Below the pieces are notes generated by a model that was given only the letters and a program-made list of their open reading frames with translations, was not told where the DNA came from and made no database searches. From positions 1 through 49,117 of the forward strand of contig JAEWAF010000008.1 in NCBI GenBank assembly GCA_023391815.1: a stretch of DNA of 49,117 bases, read 5' to 3'. Numbering within the stretch: the first letter of the stretch is position 1; every line of letters begins with the position of its first letter. Shown here in pieces: positions 29,652 to 37,478 of the stretch. Source of the stretch: Pseudomonadota bacterium (GTDB lineage: Bacteria; Pseudomonadota; Gammaproteobacteria; Steroidobacterales; Steroidobacteraceae). A program made the translations under genes and the position numbers.

Positions 29652-30566
29652 ATGCCCGCCGCGCCCCAACCGTTCCAAACCATCGCCATCATCGGCAACA
29701 CGCGAGACTCGCGGGTCGTCGAGTCTTTGCAGGTTCTGGCCGCTCATCTGCAGAGCCGTGCACGGCGTGTGCTCATCGACGAGGCGACCAACGTCGACTA
29801 CAGCGACGTGAGCGTCGAGCGCCTTCCTGAATCGGAGCTGTGTGCGACGGCGGACCTGTTGATCGCAGTCGGCGGTGACGGCTCGATGTTGCATGCGGCC
29901 CGGCTTGCCGCGCCCCGCGGCCTGCCGGTCCTCGGCATCAATCGCGGCAGACTCGGATTTCTCGCGGACATCGGCCCTACCGAACTGGCCGCGCGCGTCG
30001 ATGAGATTCTTGCCGGGCGCTATGTGAGAGATCAGCGCGCGATGCTACAAGCAACGTTGATCTCCCCCGGGCAACCTGATCGTCACTGCAACGGCTTGAA
30101 CGACGTGGTTCTGCAGAAGTGGCAAACCGGTCGCATCCTGGATTTCGAAACCTACATCGACGGCCGCTACGTGAACACTCACGGCGGCGACGGACTCGTG
30201 ATCGCAACGGCCACGGGTTCCACTGCTTATGCATTGTCGTGCGGCGGCCCGATTCTGTATCCCGGATTGGATGCGGTGGTGCTCGCGCCCATCTGCCCCC
30301 ACACGTTGTCCGATCGGCCCATCGTGGTCCGGAGCAACGCCGTGATCGAAGTGCGTCTGCTCGATCGGCCGGACAGCAACGGACAAGTCACCTGCGACGG
30401 CGTGTCGCTCGGCGCGCTTTCTCAAGGCGACCGGCTGATCGTGCAACCCGCCGCTGGCAGTGTGACTCTCCTCCATCCCGCCGATCACGATTACTATCGC
30501 ACGTTGCGCTCGAAGCTGCGCTGGGGCCGCGGTGACCGAACCGCCCCGTACCCAACCTCGGAATAA
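29652..30566 (+). CDS. nadK: NAD kinase
   Basis: Phosphorylates NAD to NADP in the cytosol (304 aa). The GGDG motif is in LIAVGGDGSMLHAARL (near residue 75), followed by LGINRGRLGFLADI and the conserved NDVVLQK-type segment, then THGGDGLVIATATGSTAYALSCGGPI, which forms the NAD site. I chose ATG 29652 (MPAAPQPFQTIAIIG); a GTG at 29634 is possible. It is divergent from hrcA and 16 bases upstream of recN, the usual neighbour. Confidence 0.95.
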   Translation: MPAAPQPFQTIAIIGNTRDSRVVESLQVLAAHLQSRARRVLIDEATNVDYSDVSVERLPESELCATADLLIAVGGDGSMLHAARLAAPRGLPVLGINRGRLGFLADIGPTELAARVDEILAGRYVRDQRAMLQATLISPGQPDRHCNGLNDVVLQKWQTGRILDFETYIDGRYVNTHGGDGLVIATATGSTAYALSCGGPILYPGLDAVVLAPICPHTLSDRPIVVRSNAVIEVRLLDRPDSNGQVTCDGVSLGALSQGDRLIVQPAAGSVTLLHPADHDYYRTLRSKLRWGRGDRTAPYPTSE

Positions 30567-30582
30567 TTCCTTTCACGCGAAG

Positions 30583-32349
30583 ATGCTCACTCATATTCAG
30601 ATCCGCGACTTTGCCATCATCGACGCGGTCGAGCTGGAGCTTGGCCCGGGCTTGACCGTGCTCACCGGCGAGACCGGCGCGGGCAAGTCGATTCTGGTCG
30701 ATGCGCTGCTGCTCGCTGCGGGCGGTCGTGCGGGCGCTGAAGTCGTTCGTCATGGCGCCGAACGCGCTGAAGTGTCGGCGACCTTCGCGATCGGAAAGAA
30801 CGCGGCTGCCCATGCCTGGCTGAACGAGCAATCCATCGAGCACGAAGGTGAATGCGTGCTGCGTCGAGTGATTGCGGCGGACGGTCGCTCGCGCGCTTAC
30901 GTCAACGGACAAACGATGTCCGTGCAGTCGCTGCGCCAGCTCGGCGAGACGCTCGTCGACGTGCACGGCCAGATGGAATATCAGTCGCTGGTCCGCCGCT
31001 CCGCTCAACGCGAATTGCTCGATCAGAGTGGCGAGCATCGCGCACTGCTCGGCGATGTGGCCGACGCCTGGCGCACTTTGTCGCAGGTGAAAGATGAGCG
31101 CGATCGTGCGGCCGCCTCCGCACAGGACCGCGAGGCTCGCCTCGAACTGCTGCGTTATCACTTGAGCGAGCTGCAAGCGCTGGATCTGAAGGCCGGCGAA
31201 GCCGAGGATCTCGCGGCCGAGCGGACGCGTTTGTCACAACGCGGTCGGCTCGCGTCCGGTGCGCGAGAAATCATTCAGCTGCTGCGTGAAGCGGAAGATG
31301 TGAGCGCTGAGCAGGCGATCTCGCGCGCGCTTAGTACGGCGCGACATGTCGGTGAGCTGGATGCGACCTTTGCACCGATGGCGCAGCTGATCGAGGAAAG
31401 CTTGATCGCACTTCGCGAAGGTGTCGAAGCGGTGGAGCGTTACGAATCCGATCTCGACGCCGATCCGCAGCGTCAGGAGTGGGTCGAAGAACGGCTCGCG
31501 ACCATGGAATCGATCGCGCGCAAGCATCGAGTCGAAATCGGGGCCCTGCTCGGCTTGCAGGCGGATCTGCAACAGGAGTTTCAGCGGCTGGATTCGCTGG
31601 AAGCGTCCATGGCGCAGATCGAGAAGCGACTGGCGGACGCGCAGAAAAAATTCACCGGAGCCTGCGAGAAGTTGACGGCTGCGCGTAAGTCCGCGGCGAA
31701 ATCGCTGGGCTCGAGCATCAGCGCACTGATGCAGACGCTCGGCATGCCGGGCGGGAAGTTTCAGATCGACGTGCGCCCGGCCGAATCCGCCGGCGTGAAT
31801 GGTGCCGACGATATCGAGTTCCTGGTGAGCGCCAACCCCGGCCAACCGCCTCGCTCGCTCGCGAAAGTCGCGTCGGGCGGCGAGTTGTCACGCATCAGCC
31901 TGGCCATTCAGGTCGCGGCTGTGCAGACCGACGCCCTCGCCGGCTCGCTGGCCTGCTTGGTGTTCGACGAAGTGGATGCCGGTGTCGGTGGCGGTGTGGC
32001 GGAGATCGTCGGCCGCCAGCTCCGTACGCTCGGTGAACGAGCTCAGGCCCTTTGCGTCACCCATCTTCCCCAGGTCGCCAGCCAGGCGCATGCGCATGTG
32101 CGCGTGACCAAGCTGACGGATGGCAAAACGACCCGCACGGCCCTGCACACCCTGACCGCGGACGAGCGCGTCGAAGAGATCGCCCGCATGCTGGGCGGGA
32201 TCAACGTGACGGATAAGGCGCGGGAACATGCCGCCGAGATGTTGCGGCCGGTGCCGTCGAAGACCTCCGGCAAAGCGGCGGCGACCGCCAGCAAGGCTCC
32301 GGCGAAAGCAGTCGCGCCCGCCCCGAAGAAGAAGCCGGCCCGGCGCTGA
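30583..32349 (+). CDS. recN: DNA repair protein RecN
   Basis: SMC-like ATPase acting in double-strand break repair (588 aa). Walker A is in LTGETGAGKSIL near residue 31. The central ~350 residues form coiled coil (Glu/Arg/Ala-rich), and ABC signature VASGGELSRISLAIQ and Walker B CLVFDEVDAGVGG follow. ATG 30583 (MLTHIQIRDFAIID) is the homologous start; a GTG at 30532 inside nadK would add 17 residues. The last ~30 residues are an Ala/Lys/Pro-rich tail not seen in the Escherichia coli protein. It converges on fur with six bases between the stops. Confidence 0.95.
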   Translation: MLTHIQIRDFAIIDAVELELGPGLTVLTGETGAGKSILVDALLLAAGGRAGAEVVRHGAERAEVSATFAIGKNAAAHAWLNEQSIEHEGECVLRRVIAADGRSRAYVNGQTMSVQSLRQLGETLVDVHGQMEYQSLVRRSAQRELLDQSGEHRALLGDVADAWRTLSQVKDERDRAAASAQDREARLELLRYHLSELQALDLKAGEAEDLAAERTRLSQRGRLASGAREIIQLLREAEDVSAEQAISRALSTARHVGELDATFAPMAQLIEESLIALREGVEAVERYESDLDADPQRQEWVEERLATMESIARKHRVEIGALLGLQADLQQEFQRLDSLEASMAQIEKRLADAQKKFTGACEKLTAARKSAAKSLGSSISALMQTLGMPGGKFQIDVRPAESAGVNGADDIEFLVSANPGQPPRSLAKVASGGELSRISLAIQVAAVQTDALAGSLACLVFDEVDAGVGGGVAEIVGRQLRTLGERAQALCVTHLPQVASQAHAHVRVTKLTDGKTTRTALHTLTADERVEEIARMLGGINVTDKAREHAAEMLRPVPSKTSGKAAATASKAPAKAVAPAPKKKPARR

Positions 32350-32355
32350 GTCGCG

Positions 32356-32793
32356 TCAGTTGCGGCTCTTCTGATTCCTGGCCGGGCAATCCGGGCGACT
32401 GCAATAGCCATACAGGATCATGGAATGATCCTTGAGCTCGTACTTCAAGCGAGCCGCCACCTGCCGCTGGCGCTCCTCGATGCCCGCATCCATGAACTCT
32501 TCCACCCGGCCGCAGCCTAAGCACACAATGTGGTCGTGGTGCTGGCCCTCATTGAGCTCGAACACCGCCGTGGTGCCCTCAAAGTGATGACGCGTGACGA
32601 GCCCGGCGGCCTCGAACTGCGTCAACACCCGGTACACGGTGGCGAGGCCGATATCCTCGTGAGACTCGAGCAAGTGCTTATAAATGTCTTCCGCGCTCAT
32701 GTGGCGCGGCGTGGCGGTACCGAGAATTTCCAGAATCTTGATCCGAGGCAACGTGACCTTGAGCCCGGCCTTGCGCAAATCGTTGGTTTCCAC
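32356..32793 (-). CDS. fur: Ferric uptake regulator Fur
   Basis: Iron-responsive repressor (145 aa). The winged helix is at about residues 10-80 (LKVTLPRIKILEIL...IGLATVYRVLTQFEAAGLV). The metal-binding segment has HHDHIVCLGCGRVEEF, and the C-terminal CSRPDCPA offers a second cysteine pair for structural zinc. The fur/bamE divergent pair with rnfH-ratA and smpB is a classic gammaproteobacterial set. Confidence 0.97.
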   Translation of the reverse strand: METNDLRKAGLKVTLPRIKILEILGTATPRHMSAEDIYKHLLESHEDIGLATVYRVLTQFEAAGLVTRHHFEGTTAVFELNEGQHHDHIVCLGCGRVEEFMDAGIEERQRQVAARLKYELKDHSMILYGYCSRPDCPARNQKSRN

Positions 32794-32904
32794 GTGCTTG
32801 GTCCTCAGATCGAACGTCGGCGCGCGTCCCGCTGCGAGACGCTGCGCTTTTGAGTATCATCCTGCCGCATTATCTCGCAGCCCAGCCGCTGGCTCCACCC
32901 CGAA

Positions 32905-33297
32905 ATGACACGAATCAAGTACACCTGGTCCGGCCTTCGCACGCGAGCGCTGGCCTCGCTGATCGCAGCCGCGCTGCTGACCGGCGGCCTCGCTGGCTGC
33001 GTCCACCGCGTCGATATTCAACAAGGCAATTTCCTCGATAAGGAGGACATCGACCGCGTCGCGGTCGGCATGACTCGTGTCCAGGTGCGATCGCTCCTGG
33101 GGACGCCCATGGTGGCCGACCCATTCGTGAGCTCTCGTTGGGATTACATCTACTATTACAAGCGCGGCCGCTGGAGCGAGCCACAGAAGCGCCACTTCAT
33201 CGTGTTCTTCGATGCGACCGATAAAGTGGAGCGCATCGATCGGCCGACCGACACGGTGCCGGTCCGGCAGCCGGTGAAGACCGCCGCGACCAGCTGA
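32905..33297 (+). CDS. bamE: Outer membrane assembly lipoprotein BamE (SmpA/OmlA)
   Basis: Lipoprotein of the BAM complex that inserts beta-barrel proteins (130 aa). It has a basic N-terminus, hydrophobic stretch and lipobox LAGC with the lipidated cysteine at C32. The SmpA/OmlA domain follows: DIQQGNFLDKEDIDRVAVGMTRVQVRSLLGTPMVADPF...WDYIYYYKRGRW. The C-terminal ~20 residues are a polar tail. It is divergent from fur across 111 bases; I saw no convincing Fur box there. Confidence 0.95.
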   Translation: MTRIKYTWSGLRTRALASLIAAALLTGGLAGCVHRVDIQQGNFLDKEDIDRVAVGMTRVQVRSLLGTPMVADPFVSSRWDYIYYYKRGRWSEPQKRHFIVFFDATDKVERIDRPTDTVPVRQPVKTAATS

Positions 33298-33298
33298 G

Positions 33299-33610
33299 CT
33301 ACTTTCGTCGTCGAGCTTCGGCGCGGCTGCGCTCGGCCGCTTCGCGCCGGCTCTGCTTGGGATCGATCAGCAGCGGTCGCAAGATCTCGATGCGATCGCC
33401 CTGACGCAACTCATAGGTGAGCGGCACCGCCCGACCGAAAATCGCGCACTCCAATGGCCGCGCCGCCGCTTCCGGAAACTTTTGCAGCAACCCCGAGCGA
33501 TTCACTGCTTCGGTAAGCGAAGTGCCGCGCGGCACTTGCAGATCGACACTCGGTTGTTGGTCCGGCAGCGCGTACACCACGCGGATACGCAGTAACTCAC
33601 TTTTGTCCAT
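33299..33610 (-). CDS. rnfH: RnfH-family ubiquitin-like protein
   Basis: Small beta-grasp protein of unknown exact role, nearly always next to ratA (103 aa). RIRVVYALPDQQPSVDLQVPRGTSLTEAVNRSGLL and CAIFGRAVPLTYELRQGDRIEILRPLLIDPKQSRR match the family. ATG 33610 overlaps the 3' end of ratA by 14 bases. The C-terminus is strongly basic (Arg-rich). It converges on bamE with one base between them. Confidence 0.9.
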   Translation of the reverse strand: MDKSELLRIRVVYALPDQQPSVDLQVPRGTSLTEAVNRSGLLQKFPEAAARPLECAIFGRAVPLTYELRQGDRIEILRPLLIDPKQSRREAAERSRAEARRRK

Positions 33611-34034
33611 AGATCGCGCGAGCGCGGTCGACGAATGCATCGATCAGCTCCGCGCAGTTCTTCTCGAACGTGCGCGACAAGAGCATGCCGAGCATGGCGC
33701 TCGCGAATTCGAAGCGGACCGTGAGCCCGACCTTCACGCCCTTGTCGCCCAGCGGCGTGAACGTCCATCGGCCTTCGAAGGTCTTGAAAGGCCCGTCCAC
33801 CAGCGTCATTAACATCTCGGTGGGACGTTTCAGAAAATTGCGCGTCGTGAACGTCTCGCGAACGCCCGCTTTGTGCATTTCCAGCTTGCCGGTGACCTGC
33901 TCCGGCGTGCTTTCCAGCTTTTTCGCCGCGGAAATCCACGGCACAAACTGCGGGTACTGCTCAATGTCCTCCACCAGCGCGAACATTTGTTCGGCCGTAT
34001 AAGGCACCAGGGCACTTCGAGTTACTTCACGCAT
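33597..34034 (-). CDS. ratA: RatA/START-family ribosome association protein (coenzyme Q-binding type)
   Basis: Member of the polyketide cyclase/START-like superfamily (145 aa): REVTRSALVPYTAEQMFALVEDIEQYPQFVPWISAAKKLE, with GRWTFTPL and a long C-terminal helix. In Escherichia coli the protein binds 50S subunits and was described as a toxin; other members resemble the COQ10 quinone-binding protein, so the exact role is open. It precedes rnfH and is divergent from smpB (29 bases). Confidence 0.9.
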   Translation of the reverse strand: MREVTRSALVPYTAEQMFALVEDIEQYPQFVPWISAAKKLESTPEQVTGKLEMHKAGVRETFTTRNFLKRPTEMLMTLVDGPFKTFEGRWTFTPLGDKGVKVGLTVRFEFASAMLGMLLSRTFEKNCAELIDAFVDRARAIYGQK

Positions 34035-34063
34035 GCGCCGGCACGGTACAATCCGCGCCCTCT

Positions 34064-34540
34064 ATGAGCAAGCAGAAAGCCGACAATAACCCGACCATCG
34101 CCGAGAACCGACAGGCTCGCCACGAGTACTTCATTGAAGAGACGTACGAGGCTGGCATGGCGTTGCAAGGCTGGGAGGTCAAGAGTGCACGCGCCGGACG
34201 CGTGCAGCTGAAGGAGGCGTACGTGTTCCTGAAGAACGCGGAAGCCTTCATTTTCGGCGCGCACATCTCCGCCCTGCCTACCGCCTCCACCCACGTCATC
34301 CCGGATCCGATTCGCACCCGCAAGCTATTGCTGAACCGCGCTGAGCTGAGCCGTTTGGTCGGCGCCGTCGAGCGCAAGGGCTATACCCTGGTGCCCCTGG
34401 AGATGTATTGGAAGGCCGGCCGCGCGAAACTGCGCATCGGCCTGGCCAAGGGTAAGAAGGAACATGACAAGCGCGCCACGTCGAAGGATCGTGACTGGCA
34501 GCGCGAGAAATCGCGCTTGATGAAACATTCGAAGCGATGA
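34064..34540 (+). CDS. smpB: SsrA-binding protein SmpB
   Basis: Binds tmRNA and carries it to stalled ribosomes for trans-translation (158 aa). The OB-fold core has IAENRQARHEYFIEETYEAGMALQGWEVKSARAGRVQLKEAYVF, and the C-terminal basic tail (LAKGKKEHDKRATSKDRDWQREKSRLMK) inserts into the empty mRNA channel. It lies 89 bases upstream of ssrA, the RNA it serves. Confidence 0.97.
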   Translation: MSKQKADNNPTIAENRQARHEYFIEETYEAGMALQGWEVKSARAGRVQLKEAYVFLKNAEAFIFGAHISALPTASTHVIPDPIRTRKLLLNRAELSRLVGAVERKGYTLVPLEMYWKAGRAKLRIGLAKGKKEHDKRATSKDRDWQREKSRLMKHSKR

Positions 34541-34569
34541 AGGTGAGCAACGGGCCACGCATTCAGCCC

Positions 34570-34597
34570 TTGAGATCCGCGCGTTTGGCCTTACACT
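34570..34597 (+). promoter_or_regulatory. Candidate sigma-70 promoter of ssrA
   Basis: TTGAGA (34570-34575), 16-base spacer, TACACT (34592-34597), 5/6 and 4/6 matches to consensus. Transcription would begin around 34,604, giving a leader of about 25 bases to be removed by RNase P at the mature 5' end. Confidence 0.5.
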
Positions 34598-34629
34598 AGC
34601 GTCCGTTGCCACGAGTGGCGACACCTTAC

Positions 34630-34982
34630 GGGGGCGACCGGCTTCGACGTGGGTGGCGAAACTCCAGGTGCATGCGGAGTTGTAGGTAACTCCTTAAACT
34701 GCTTACAAACTTACAGTTGCCAACGACGACAACTACGCTCTGGCGGCTTAATCCCGCCTAACCTCCGCCTGGTATGTGCTTGTGCATCCAGATTGGGGGA
34801 CGCGCTCACAAGCTCGCGAGTCGGTGTGCTCCAGGCCGCCTCGTTAAAACGTTCTGAAGCTGGTCGTTCGTCTTCCCTGCTCCTCGGGTAGCGCGCGGCG
34901 AGATACAAAGAGTGGGCTAAGCATGTAGTGTCCTGTAGCGTAGTGCTTGCGGACGCGGGTTCGATTCCCGCCGCCTCCACCA
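34630..34982 (+). ncRNA. ssrA: Transfer-messenger RNA (tmRNA)
   Basis: A 353-base RNA that rescues stalled ribosomes. The 5' end GGGGGCGACCGGCTTCGACG and the 3' end CGCCTCCACCA form the alanine-tRNA-like acceptor: GGGGGCG pairs with CGCCTCC with one G-U. The T-arm GGGTTCGATTCCC is intact. The tag reading frame runs 34,719-34,751, resumes at GCC and encodes ANDDNYALAA followed by TAA. The 3' end doubles as an integration site: its last bases are repeated at 40,024. No obvious Rho-independent terminator follows, as expected if an element has separated the gene from it. Confidence 0.97.
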
Positions 34983-34984
34983 TC
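34969..34984 (+). repeat. Left attachment-site repeat (attL core, in ssrA 3' end)
   Basis: CGCCGCCTCCACCATC covers the last 14 bases of mature tmRNA plus two flanking bases. The same 16 bases occur exactly at 40,024-40,039, close to an integrase. The 3' end of ssrA is a well-known target for tyrosine recombinases. Confidence 0.75.
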
Positions 34985-35155
34985 CCTCCTTGCAAATCAG
35001 TTGGTTACGCGCGATCTCGCGCGCTTCCCAACATCCCTTCCCACATCAGCGCGCCGCAGTCGATATCGCTCATTGCGAGCGATCAAAGCGGCCGAACCGG
35101 GCGCGACAACGCCCGGCCGGCCTAACCACAACCGCACTTATGTGGAGTGCAAGTC

Positions 35156-35305
35156 ATGGGTACGCCGATTATCCCGCGAATCAGTCGCGGGCGCTTGTTC
35201 CATCAAATCGCTGATGTTTATCCGCCCTCCTGCGCCCAAGCCGCCACCGTTAGGAGCGCTGCCGAATCTCGCCGGCTGGAAATAGCTCGGGCGGGTCGCC
35301 AATGA
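35156..35305 (+). CDS. Small ORF, first of the XRE module (49 aa)
   Basis: ATG 35156 has GTGGAG eight bases upstream, and the stop overlaps the next start as ATGA, so it is likely translated and coupled to what follows. The peptide starts MGTPIIPRISRGRLFHQI; I do not recognise it. The leader before the ATG (CCACAAC-GCAC..., GTGCAAGTCATGG) resembles the leader of the mirror module at 49,055 (CCACAACAGCAC..., GTGCGAGTCATGG), which supports a conserved unit. The peptides share only a short ADxY-PP-like patch. The stretch 34,983-35,155 holds this leader and no other gene. Confidence 0.5.
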   Translation: MGTPIIPRISRGRLFHQIADVYPPSCAQAATVRSAAESRRLEIARAGRQ

Positions 35306-35556
35306 GCGGCGCGAAGATGGCACCGGCACAGGCACGGTCGCCGCGCAGCTCCGGTGCGGAGACGGCGGTCACTCGCGATTCCCTCTCGGCAACGATTCGC
35401 AAGTTTCAGCTAGTGCACGCGGTCACGACCGTGGCGGAACGCGCAGCGACGCATGATCTGGTCGAAATGCACAGCCTTGCTGATGTGCTTGTCGTGCTTA
35501 TCCCGCTCATCGAGACCGGACTGGCCGCACTGAACGATCTGGAGGCGCGGCCATGA
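35302..35556 (+). CDS. Small helical protein of the XRE module (84 aa)
   Basis: Unrecognised. The first ~35 residues are Ser/Ala/Arg-rich and polar. Residues about 38-82 form a predicted amphipathic helical part (VHAVTTVAERAATHDLVEMHSLADVLVVLIPLIETGLAALNDLE). HSLADVLVVLIPLIE aligns in character with FSLADAVSVVVEMVE of the 74-aa protein at 48,754-48,978, which occupies the same position in the second module. Its start and stop both overlap neighbours in ATGA arrangements. Confidence 0.6.
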   Translation: MSGAKMAPAQARSPRSSGAETAVTRDSLSATIRKFQLVHAVTTVAERAATHDLVEMHSLADVLVVLIPLIETGLAALNDLEARP

Positions 35557-35918
35557 GCACGTTACGCGCCGAATCCCGCGTCTATTTCCGTTCCTTGGGT
35601 AAGCACATCACAACGCTACGAAAGTCACGACAAATGACACAAGCTGAGCTTGCACGAGCTATCGGAGTGAGTCAGCAGGCTGTTTTCGCGTACGAGATCG
35701 GGGAGCGTCGGGTCAGTGTCCCCATGCTGGCCAAGATCGCGAATGTGTTCCGAGTACCTGCGGAAAACCTGATCGGCTTAACCGCGCCGGCATTCCGCAA
35801 AGGAAGATTGTCACCAAAGGCCATGCGCCATGCGGAGCGGTTGCAGGGACTTCGCAGGACAGACCAACGCTTCGTCATCAGGATCATCGATGTACTGGAA
35901 GCCGCGAAAGGAAGCTGA
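35553..35918 (+). CDS. XRE-family transcriptional regulator (module copy 1)
   Basis: 121-aa regulator with a Cro/C1 helix-turn-helix at about residues 14-70 (LGKHITTLRKSRQMTQAELARAIGVSQQAVFAYEIGERRVSVPMLAKIANVF). A second conserved part follows: KGRLSPKAMRHAERLQGLRRTDQRFVIRIIDVLE. It is clearly paralogous to the 125-aa protein at 48,380-48,757 along its whole length. The overlapping small ORFs upstream and its place beside attL suggest it controls the element; its target is unknown. It ends 48 bases from the convergent HicB-like gene. Confidence 0.9.
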   Translation: MSTLRAESRVYFRSLGKHITTLRKSRQMTQAELARAIGVSQQAVFAYEIGERRVSVPMLAKIANVFRVPAENLIGLTAPAFRKGRLSPKAMRHAERLQGLRRTDQRFVIRIIDVLEAAKGS

Positions 35919-35966
35919 CGCCAGCTTAGCGCTATGTACCGCCCCGGTGCTCGTGGCTGGGGCTTT

Positions 35967-36242
35967 CTATCCTCTGAAATGTTTCTCGACCGGCACGTCG
36001 ATAACGTTCCATGTCCACCCCTTGAACTGAGAGTCCTTCTGCCATTCAGACATCGGCCGTGTCTTCGGCAGATCACCGCCCTCGTCGGCAAGTACCATGC
36101 AAAAGGCATCAATCGCCGCGCGTGCGTTGTCTAACGCATCCTCGATGGTATCGCCTGCGCTGAAACAGCCCGGCAGATCGGGCACCACAATGCCAAAGGC
36201 AGCTTCCTCAGTGCCCGGCTCGATTGCAATCGTGAACTTCAT
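35967..36242 (-). CDS. HicB-like protein without HicA (truncated form)
   Basis: 91-aa protein with the partially degraded RNase-H-like HicB fold: MKFTIAIEPGTEEAAFGIVVPDLPGCFSAGDTIEDALDNARAAIDAF. The family residues P-D-L-P-G-C-F-S-A-G-D are complete. It stops at VPVEKHFRG, where longer HicB proteins continue into a ribbon-helix-helix DNA-binding part, which is absent in all frames here. No HicA-like toxin ORF is visible on either side: 36,243-36,518 (276 bases) holds no gene, only a 15-bp tandem duplication. It may be a solitary antitoxin or phage-type anti-toxin. Confidence 0.85.
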   Translation of the reverse strand: MKFTIAIEPGTEEAAFGIVVPDLPGCFSAGDTIEDALDNARAAIDAFCMVLADEGGDLPKTRPMSEWQKDSQFKGWTWNVIDVPVEKHFRG

Positions 36243-36328
36243 GGCCCTATTCCATCAGATCGACGTGATTGCGGCCACTGCCTGCAACAGCGGCTGCGTA
36301 TCTAGTTCCAACCGATTTCCCTTTTGTA

Positions 36329-36358
36329 GTTGCCAACCTTCAAGTTGCCAACCTCATT
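36329..36358. repeat. 15-bp tandem duplication
   Basis: GTTGCCAACCT occurs at 36329 and 36344, with the period of 15 bases (GTTGCCAACCTTCAA then GTTGCCAACCTCATT). It lies in the gene-free stretch upstream of the HicB-like gene. Possibly an operator; nothing else supports that. Confidence 0.5.
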
Positions 36359-36518
36359 TGCGGGCTGGCGCTAGGGGAACGACGCGGTTTGAAACACCCG
36401 CGCAGACTGCATCGGGAAGAACCTAACACCGGGGGCGGGGTGGGATGCCCCCATCTCGATGTAGTGCGGCATGCTTCGGGCCTGCGCGTGCGAGATTTCT
36501 GGAATGTATCGATTGCGG

Positions 36519-37478
36519 TCATGCTCGGTTCATCAAAAGCTCAGCAATGCGCTCGATGTGGCGGCGTTCGCTTCGCTCGGCGGCCTTGGCAACATACAGC
36601 GCGTGTCGAGGCAGTAGTCTTTCGATGCGCTCCCGTAGAAGCTCACGCAGGAGGTGTGCCGGCATGGCCTCGGCCTCGACTGTTTCGGCGATGTGAAGGG
36701 ACCGCTTATCGGTCAGCTTGCGCGGCTTTGCCGGCAGGTCATGCAGCTTGATCTGCTCGGCCGTGATGCCGATTCGCTCGAACGTGAGATCGATGCCAGG
36801 ATCGAGATGTGTACGTAACTCGCGTTCGATGGCCACATCGATCAGCACGCCGGCCGGGTCATAGTCGCCGATGTAGAAGATCGTGACCGGCTTGCCCGCG
36901 CTTTCGCTGTTGATGTACTGCGCGGACTCGAATGCAAGCGTAATGCTGCTGAAGCCGCCGGCCGGGTACAGGCTGACCGCCAGTTCCTGGCAATCGTCCT
37001 GAACGACGCCAGCGATCGAACGCGATTCGACCCAGATTTCGACGTAGTGATCGGCCTGCTGCCAAAGGTCGGCTCGGTAATGACCGGCGACACTGCGAAG
37101 GAAGTCGCCAGCATTGCGATACGTCGGCGTGAAGTAACCGCGCCGGGTCGCGTCCGTGATCCACGAATATTGAATCCGGCCAGAGCGGCGCAGCTCAACA
37201 CAGCGGTGCTGGACGTGACGATAGCCGCGCTCGGACTTCTCCACCGGCTCCGGCAATCGCGGGTCGGTCATGCGGTAGAAGACATGCCGGACGCTCTGCG
37301 GATGATCCGCGGCCAGCACCGCCACGATCTGATCATCCAGCTGTTCGATCCGCTGTTTCGTGCGCCTCGCTCGTTTTATGGTGCCCGCACGATAATCCTG
37401 CACTCCATCGCCAGCGGTGGCGGTGGCGGCCTCGAAGATGTCCGCGAACTGGTCGCCGAATATTTCCCGGATGCTCAT
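36519..37478 (-). CDS. Orphan topoisomerase VI subunit A/Spo11-like protein (Toprim, 'mini-A' type)
   Basis: 319-aa protein with two parts in the order of the type IIB topoisomerase A subunit. A winged-helix-like region (about residues 55-125) has QSVRHVFYRMTDP, placing a candidate catalytic tyrosine at Y68, and EKSERGYRHVQHRCVELRRSG. A Toprim domain (about 145-275) has HYVEIWVESRS with E151 and FYIGDYDPAG with the DxD pair D205/D207. The C-terminal AEAMPAHLLRELLRERIERLL is also typical of this group. No B subunit (ATPase) is present, fitting the stand-alone mini-A proteins known from mobile elements. Its ATG overlaps the stop of the initiator gene. Recognition is by motif only; a Toprim primase-like role cannot be excluded. 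Confidence 0.7.
   Translation of the reverse strand: MSIREIFGDQFADIFEAATATAGDGVQDYRAGTIKRARRTKQRIEQLDDQIVAVLAADHPQSVRHVFYRMTDPRLPEPVEKSERGYRHVQHRCVELRRSGRIQYSWITDATRRGYFTPTYRNAGDFLRSVAGHYRADLWQQADHYVEIWVESRSIAGVVQDDCQELAVSLYPAGGFSSITLAFESAQYINSESAGKPVTIFYIGDYDPAGVLIDVAIERELRTHLDPGIDLTFERIGITAEQIKLHDLPAKPRKLTDKRSLHIAETVEAEAMPAHLLRELLRERIERLLPRHALYVAKAAERSERRHIERIAELLMNRA

Noticed and set aside
32794..32904. Fur box between fur and bamE
   Set aside because: Only a weak partial match (GCATTATCTC region) to the 19-bp consensus.
36243..36518. hicA toxin gene upstream of the HicB-like gene
   Set aside because: Read in all frames: short broken frames only, without the HicA SHHxF-type motif.
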